From the NCBI GenBank assembly GCA_963677085.2, contig CAXXFH010000004.1, positions 3,968,001 to 4,032,000 on the forward strand: a stretch of DNA of 64,000 bases, read 5' to 3'. The stretch is from G963677085 sp963677085. GTDB taxonomy: Bacteria; Planctomycetota; Planctomycetia; Pirellulales; Thermoguttaceae. Within the stretch, counting starts at the first letter, position 1. Each line of letters starts with the position of its first letter. Shown here piece by piece: positions 59,522-64,000 of this stretch. A program made the position numbers and the translations under genes. The notes under the pieces are model-generated. The model ran no database searches. It saw only the letters and a list, made by a program, of their open reading frames with translations, and was not told the DNA's origin.

Positions 59522-62005
59522 TCAACGCAACTTGGTGAGCGTTTCGATGATCTCGACACGCAGCCGATCGGCCGTCTTGCGGTCCTTCGGCTCGTGCCAT
59601 CGCATTTGCGACGCGCCCTCGACGGCCAGCAGTGTTTTCACACCGTCGGTCAGCAGTAAATCGGCTTTTTTCACGTCTTCGTCGTTGCGACCCTGTTGTT
59701 TTGCACGATCGACCGCCTTGCGTAGCATGACGAGGTACTCGAAGTCTTCCACGCTTTCACGGATCGCTTCCATCTGTTTGCCGGCGACCACCGTAGTGGC
59801 GTCGAGAAATAGGGGCGTGTAGGGACCGCTCTTGGCGAGATATTCGTTCCACGAGCTGGCGCCGCTGTTGTCGCCAAAGGCCCAGAAGAACGAGCCGGTC
59901 GCCCCGATGTGCCAGGCGTGCCAGGCTTGCAGCCGGTAGTAGCTGTACGGGTCGAGAAGCTTCGCTGGCCCGGAGCACGAGTAGAATTGCAGTTCCCGTC
60001 CGGCGGCTTGCTGGTAGCGATAAAAACGGCCGAAGGCTTCGCCGTGTGCCAGCCACATCGGCCGGTTGGGGCAAAGGACGTCGCTGGCCTCGAATAGGGC
60101 GGCCGGTGCCGCGACCGGGTTGCGGTAGGTGGGGTCTTCCCACACCAACACCTCGGGTTCCGCCCGGCGAATCGCGCGGGCCCAGGCCAACAGCGCCCGA
60201 ACATCACTGCCCTCGTGCGGCTCGTCGTGGATCAGCAACCCTAGGCGGTCGGGAGTGATCCCCTTGCTGCGCAGGTGCCGAATCCAGGCCGAAATCCAAA
60301 CGCCCACGCGATGTTCGAACTCGGGCGTACCCACTTGGGCTCCCACCAAGGAGCTTCGGCTTGTGCCAGAGTAGTCGCCAACGGAGAGGAATACCATGTA
60401 TCGCTTGGCGTTGGGCCACTCGGCGATCCAGGCATCGAACGTTTGCGTGTCGAGCTGGATTTGAGCGGGGTCTTGCGGGTCGAACTTCACGGACCGCATG
60501 ACGGACGACGTTGCCCAGGGAGCGTTGACAAAATGCTCCTGCAAATGCCGGAGGAAGGCTTCTCGGTTCTGGGGTGTCATGCCGTAGCTTCCCGAGCCGT
60601 TGGTGTAGCTCCAGCCACCAACCAGCAGCGTGGTCTGGCTTGGGAAAGTCAGTGGCCACACACGCAACCGCACGGGCACGCGGAGTGTTGGGCCGTTTTC
60701 CGGCGTCATCACAAATTGGCCGGCGTATCCGCCAGCCTCCAAGCCTTCCACGTGGAACGTCATCCACGCTTGCCGCACCAGCCCGGGTTGTACGGTGAGC
60801 TGCCAGCCGGAGTCGGTGCGTGTTGCCTCGGGCAGCGCGGCCGCCACCGGTTGGCCTTGGCCCGTGTCGGTCCACTGAACCTGGTGCAGGGTGACATACG
60901 CGGGAGTCGGTCCACCAGGCAGGCCCTCGAAGTGGCAATGAATTTGTCGTGGTGCTGCTGAGGAATCGTACAGATTCATCGCGGCGGCGCGGTACTCATT
61001 TTGCATCGTGTGGACTTCGATTTCGCCTGAAGTTGTTTCCGGCGGCAGCGACGTCAACTCAATTGGATCCCAGGCACACGGCACACTGGCCACCAACGTG
61101 GGGCGTCCCAACGCTTGCCACAACTCGGCCTGCACGGCAAAGCAGCGAGCGTGTTCCTCGCCGATCGGCAGCACGGCTCGAAAGGTGTCTTTGGCGGCTT
61201 CCTGCGGCACGCTGTACTGTGCGGTTGCCTCGTTGAGATGGTTAAGAAGTTGCTGCGTTTGAGTTGGCGGTAACCCTTCGGCGGCGCGAATCTTTTGGGC
61301 GATGGCCTCGGCGTCGCTGCGGAATCGCAACTGTAACGAGCGACTGATACGGCCGTTTCGGTACACCTCGTCAGCGGCAACTACCGGTCCGGATGCTGGC
61401 CGCTTGAGCAGCTCTTCCGGCCCACGGTAGATCTCCACTTCGTCGGTGAATAGAAAGGGGGCGCCAGGTTTCGGGATCAGCACGAACTGCACGTAACGCC
61501 CTCGAGCGCGAAGCTCGTTGGTGCTGATTTTGCGAATGGCGTACTCGGACGGCCACGGTCCCTGTTGCTTGTGGTTCAGGGCAACCAGTTCGCCGGCGTC
61601 GCGGAAGGTGTGCCCGTCGTCGCTTGTCAGGACGTGTATGGCCAGCGGCCAGGTGACACCTGCGCAGCCAGCGGCCGTGGTGATGGCGGCACCGCCGATC
61701 GGTTCGATGCGGCCGAGGTCGACCGTCACGGTGGCGTAGCCGACACGTTGCCAACCGACGGTTCCCTGTTGGGTCCAGAAGTAACTGGTGGTGGTTCGGC
61801 CGTCGGTCAATTGGATGCGGTCGTCGGCGTCGGTGCAATGTTTGTACGTGGGCAGTGGGTGAAGCTTGTAGGGCTTGCCCAACGCCAGGTTGTCGGATAC
61901 TTCGGCCGCCGACGCATAATGCGCCGCTGCCATCACAACACCCAAGGCGATAGCGAGACGAGTGAACCTTTGCATCCAAGACATCAAAGCAAGCAAACGT
62001 TTCAT
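59522..62005 (-). CDS. Secreted F5/8-like and DUF4091-like glycan-associated protein
   Basis: 827-residue exported protein with a signal peptide ending near ASAAEV. Residues about 40-190 look like an F5/8-type carbohydrate-binding module (NLALGKPYKLHPLPTYKHC, YATVTVDLGRIEPIGGAAI). The middle is beta-sandwich, and the C-terminal about 400 residues resemble a TIM-barrel-like DUF4091 domain: LGLLIHDEPHEGSDV, FEASDVLCPNRPMW, YSCSGPAKLLDPYSYYRLQA and GSFFWAFGDN. These carry acidic residues in glycosidase-like positions. Activity unproved; a role in polysaccharide use is likely. Confidence 0.82.
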   Translation of the reverse strand: MKRLLALMSWMQRFTRLAIALGVVMAAAHYASAAEVSDNLALGKPYKLHPLPTYKHCTDADDRIQLTDGRTTTSYFWTQQGTVGWQRVGYATVTVDLGRIEPIGGAAITTAAGCAGVTWPLAIHVLTSDDGHTFRDAGELVALNHKQQGPWPSEYAIRKISTNELRARGRYVQFVLIPKPGAPFLFTDEVEIYRGPEELLKRPASGPVVAADEVYRNGRISRSLQLRFRSDAEAIAQKIRAAEGLPPTQTQQLLNHLNEATAQYSVPQEAAKDTFRAVLPIGEEHARCFAVQAELWQALGRPTLVASVPCAWDPIELTSLPPETTSGEIEVHTMQNEYRAAAMNLYDSSAAPRQIHCHFEGLPGGPTPAYVTLHQVQWTDTGQGQPVAAALPEATRTDSGWQLTVQPGLVRQAWMTFHVEGLEAGGYAGQFVMTPENGPTLRVPVRLRVWPLTFPSQTTLLVGGWSYTNGSGSYGMTPQNREAFLRHLQEHFVNAPWATSSVMRSVKFDPQDPAQIQLDTQTFDAWIAEWPNAKRYMVFLSVGDYSGTSRSSLVGAQVGTPEFEHRVGVWISAWIRHLRSKGITPDRLGLLIHDEPHEGSDVRALLAWARAIRRAEPEVLVWEDPTYRNPVAAPAALFEASDVLCPNRPMWLAHGEAFGRFYRYQQAAGRELQFYSCSGPAKLLDPYSYYRLQAWHAWHIGATGSFFWAFGDNSGASSWNEYLAKSGPYTPLFLDATTVVAGKQMEAIRESVEDFEYLVMLRKAVDRAKQQGRNDEDVKKADLLLTDGVKTLLAVEGASQMRWHEPKDRKTADRLRVEIIETLTKLR

Positions 62006-62317
62006 CGTGTTGTCTCCCGTTAAGAAGATCTATATGTCGTCTGGGGTTCAGTGTAGCGGGGTGGGATGGTGTTGTCACATTTGAGGGCTGTTGTTGCATT
62101 CAGGGCTGCGTAGAGCGAATCGAATTGCGTAGGCTGGCAGGTGGGCGGGGGCCACGATCTGGAGTTGGAGTACGCGGCTTGAAGAACCCAAGCGGACCGA
62201 TCGACGATCGCCCGATGTTGACCAAACAGGTTAACGTTGACGCCACGGTCGCGATCCGAATAATGCGTGTAGGCAAACGGGAAATTCACGCTTGATATCC
62301 GACTGGAAATACCACAT

Positions 62318-62417
62318 GGCGGCAGTGCCGCCAACTAAACGGTGCTGCCGCACCCAGTCGGAAACCCTCTCCCGTTGGTCGCTAAGCTTCGTCAAAAACT
62401 CAACGATCTTTGAGGTC
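62318..62417 (-). repeat. Dispersed family A element, copy A6
   Basis: Inverted copy: GGCGGCAGTGCCGCCAAC, GGTGCTGCCGCACCC, CTCCCGTTGGTCGCTAAGC and AACTCAACGATCTTTGAGGT. Its end lies 9 bases before the start of the next gene. The rest of the gap 62006-62317 has no supported gene. Confidence 0.8.
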
Positions 62418-62425
62418 GGAAGTAC

Positions 62426-62935
62426 ATGGGTCTTGTGACGGCGAATTGGCTGGCGGTTGCATCGCTAGCACTGGCGACGTTGCTACCGCCGGACGTTTGC
62501 CGGTGTACGTTAGTGCAACGGCCGTGCCGATGTGGTTGGCTTACGTCGGAGGAAGGGCTGTCGTCGGCTTGGTCTGGGTGTTGTGGCACGAATTGCTGTT
62601 CGCCGCGAAAAACATCCTTGTTGATCTGTCGTGGTTCGGCCATCGAGGGAGTTGTATGTTCATGCTCGACAGCCAACGGTACGTGGGCCGGTTCCTCGAC
62701 GGGTACCACTCCGGGTAGCCCGTGCCAGTGCCGCCAAGACGAGCCTCACGACTTCGCGGCGACGCTTCCCTCGGCCTCGGAATGTTCTCAGGTGCTTCCC
62801 TTGTTCGTCGTGGGGATTGTGCCTTGGGTGTCGTCTTCTGGAGGAGGTGTCTGCCGTACGGCGATGTTTGCCCACGGGCTGCCGCCACCGAACGCGGCGT
62901 CGGTTCAGCAGATACTTTGCGTCTGGCGGAATTGA
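62426..62935 (+). CDS. Cys-rich secreted protein of unknown function
   Basis: 169-residue frame with a signal peptide (NWLAVASLALATLLPP). Sixteen Cys are present, several as pairs (CRC, CC, CSC, CQC) in the first half. The end NAASVQQILCVWRN is protein-like. No ATG-proximal ribosome binding site is obvious because a family A element lies directly upstream. No domain is recognised. The neighbouring gene also encodes a Cys-rich exported protein, so a joint role in metal or redox handling, or in the wall, is possible but unproved. Confidence 0.65.
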   Translation: MGLVTANWLAVASLALATLLPPDVCRCTLVQRPCRCGWLTSEEGLSSAWSGCCGTNCCSPRKTSLLICRGSAIEGVVCSCSTANGTWAGSSTGTTPGSPCQCRQDEPHDFAATLPSASECSQVLPLFVVGIVPWVSSSGGGVCRTAMFAHGLPPPNAASVQQILCVWRN

Positions 62936-63016
62936 ATCATTTTCGTTGCTCCGTTTTTGCGTGAGTTCTTGGCGGCACCATGCTGGTGTTGCTTCCCTAG
63001 TCACAGGAGTAAGAGA

Positions 63017-63346
63017 ATGATTTTGAAACTGGTTGTTGCCGTACTGTTAACGCCCATGCTGTCGGGGGTACTTGCGAAGACCGATTCTTGCAAGTGTACT
63101 CCGGTTTGCGCGTGTGCCGATTGCGACTGTGGCACCGCGTGTGGCTGCGGCGAGGGATTGCCCTGCACTTGCGGCGACGAGTGCAACTGCCCCAATTGTC
63201 CAGACAAGGCCGCGGCGTGCGACTGTCCGTTGTGTCCGGGCTGCGATTGTGGTCCCGCTTGCGTCTGCGAGGGCTGCGATTGCGGCTCGTCGTCAGGCAC
63301 GGCATCCGGTTGCTGTGTGAAGCCGTTGGGGCAACAGGGTAAGTAG
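63017..63346 (+). CDS. Metallothionein-like Cys-rich secreted protein
   Basis: 109-residue protein with AGGAG upstream of ATG 63017. A signal peptide (LKLVVAVLLTPMLSGVLA) precedes about 89 mature residues containing 24 Cys. The Cys are mostly in CXC and CX2C groups (CKCTPVCACADCDCG, CPNCPDKAAACDC, CVCEGCDCG) with many Asp and few hydrophobic residues. Such spacing is typical of metal-thiolate clusters. Unlike usual bacterial metallothioneins the protein appears exported. A strong terminator follows. It lies 81 bp after the other Cys-rich gene; the two are probably co-transcribed. Confidence 0.8.
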   Translation: MILKLVVAVLLTPMLSGVLAKTDSCKCTPVCACADCDCGTACGCGEGLPCTCGDECNCPNCPDKAAACDCPLCPGCDCGPACVCEGCDCGSSSGTASGCCVKPLGQQGK

Positions 63347-63394
63347 TTTGAAAATTCGTCCGAGCCAGCTCGATTGCTGGTTCCAGCAAAACCG

Positions 63395-63436
63395 AGGGCC
63401 TTCGGGAACAACACCCGAGGGCCCTTTCTGTTTTTC
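63395..63436 (+). terminator. Rho-independent terminator of the Cys-rich gene
   Basis: Stem AGGGCCTTCGGG / CCCGAGGGCCCT (one wobble pair) with a 7-base loop, followed by a T-rich TTTCTGTTTTTC. Confidence 0.85.
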
Positions 63437-63457
63437 TGGTTATACGGTCACTACCTT

Positions 63458-63583
63458 GGTTCCCATGCTTTGCGTGGGAACCCACGGCCCGACGCTTTGC
63501 GTCGTAGAATCAGCAAGGCAACGAAACCGGCAGAACGTCGAAACCGGCAGAACGTGTCGATGCCATGCTGAAGCATAGCCTAC
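63458..63583. repeat. Family C and D palindromes
   Basis: GGTTCCCATGCTTTGCGTGGGAACC with CGACGCTTTGCGTCG after it, and CATGCTGAAGCATAGCCTAC at about 63563, just before the methyltransferase stop. Confidence 0.75.
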
Positions 63584-63591
63584 TTGCGCTT

Positions 63592-64000
63592 TCACGCCTC
63601 CTGCTTCACCATTCGCCAGCAACGGTGGATGCGTTGGTTGCGGAAGTCTTCGGGAATAGTCTGCCGGGTGATTTCGCGGAACGTTGCGCCGTGGATCTCC
63701 TCCTCGGCCAGCTTGAACCGCCGGAAGTTGGTCGAGAAGAAGATTTCGCCGCCGGGCGCCATTAGCTCCAGCACCCCATTCAACAGCGCCGCGTGGTCGC
63801 GCTGTACGTCCCAGTCGTGCTCCAGCGACTTGCTGTTGGAGTAGGTGGGCGGGTCGACGATGGCCAGATCGTAGGCCGGACCGGGCGGGTGGTCGTCGAG
63901 AAACGCGGTGGCGTCTGCCCGAACGCGACGATGCTGTGGTCTTGCCAGTCCGTTGAGCTGCAGATTGCGCACGGCCCAGTCGAGATAGGTGTTCGAGAGG
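63592..64000 (-). CDS. Partial RlmL/RlmK-type rRNA methyltransferase (N-terminus outside)
   Basis: The minus-strand frame is open to the window edge; the 5' end lies beyond 64000. The visible part is the C-terminal Rossmann domain of the 23S rRNA methyltransferase RlmK (C-terminal half of RlmL in many bacteria). It begins with LSNTYLDWAVRNLQLNGL, has the SAM-domain motif AIVDPPTYSNSKS and ends EIFFSTNFRRFKL ... TIPEDFRNQRIHRCW. It makes m7G2069 in E. coli numbering. Whether the THUMP-RlmL half is also present cannot be seen. Confidence 0.9.
   Translation of the reverse strand, partial: LSNTYLDWAVRNLQLNGLARPQHRRVRADATAFLDDHPPGPAYDLAIVDPPTYSNSKSLEHDWDVQRDHAALLNGVLELMAPGGEIFFSTNFRRFKLAEEEIHGATFREITRQTIPEDFRNQRIHRCWRMVKQEA

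Overview
The window looks like chromosomal DNA from a planctomycete, most likely of the Pirellulales type. The signs are GC-rich coding sequence with wide, repeat-laden intergenic spaces, an N-terminal 'FDPYYIWLGIPP'-type J-like domain on a large WD40-like protein, a PEP-CTERM protein, GH29 and DUF4091-like secreted carbohydrate enzymes, an FHS-type fucose permease, and scattered genes rather than long operons. The assignment comes from sequence features only. No transposase, integrase, prophage or CRISPR array was seen.

Layout. 1-7.9 kb is a signalling block: the end of a GAF-like protein (minus strand), two methyl-accepting chemotaxis proteins (MCPs) with different sensors but a practically identical 1.26 kb cytoplasmic half and terminator, a secreted stand-alone Cache-like protein between them, and a CheY-like receiver. 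8.8-18.5 kb holds an iron-dependent alcohol dehydrogenase, a cupin, a J-domain/WD40-like membrane protein, a sugar isomerase/epimerase, an O-methyltransferase, a PflX-like radical SAM protein and an alpha-L-fucosidase. 19-23.2 kb is a two-gene phosphorelay: a PAS/PocR hybrid sensor kinase and a dual-receiver regulator. 23.6-40 kb holds a phosphoesterase, an SMP-30 lactonase, a protein very like plant GDP-mannose 3,5-epimerase, an L-fucose permease, MntP, tRNA-Leu(GAG), an SpoIIE-type phosphatase, tRNA-Ala(CGC), an orphan solute-binding lipoprotein, xylulokinase, a membrane protein and a CoA-type NUDIX hydrolase.

40.3-57.0 kb is the main gene cluster. It encodes an envelope glycan or glycopolymer pathway: an SpsF-like nucleotidyltransferase, a HAD-like protein that has lost several catalytic residues, a capsule-type glycosyltransferase, a Wzx-like flippase, two CDP-alcohol phosphatidyltransferase-like membrane enzymes (one with the last motif Asp changed to His), two GT2, one GT4 and one GT9 glycosyltransferase, a NodB-like deacetylase and a GT39-like membrane glycosyltransferase. 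Several genes overlap by ATGA or TTGA, so much of the cluster is probably translationally coupled. 57.3-64 kb has a PEP-CTERM aspartic-protease-like protein with two DTGA motifs, GreA, a DUF4091-like glycan-associated protein, two Cys-rich secreted proteins and the end of an RlmL/RlmK-type rRNA methyltransferase.

The most unusual layer is non-coding. At least four families of short dispersed elements fill the intergenic gaps: family A, about 100 bp, six copies; family B, about 105 bp with nested inverted repeats, two copies; family C, GTTCCCACGC palindromes; and a composite of a hairpin followed by a G-poor leader placed directly before start codons. A hairpin of the intergenic type also sits inside one reading frame.
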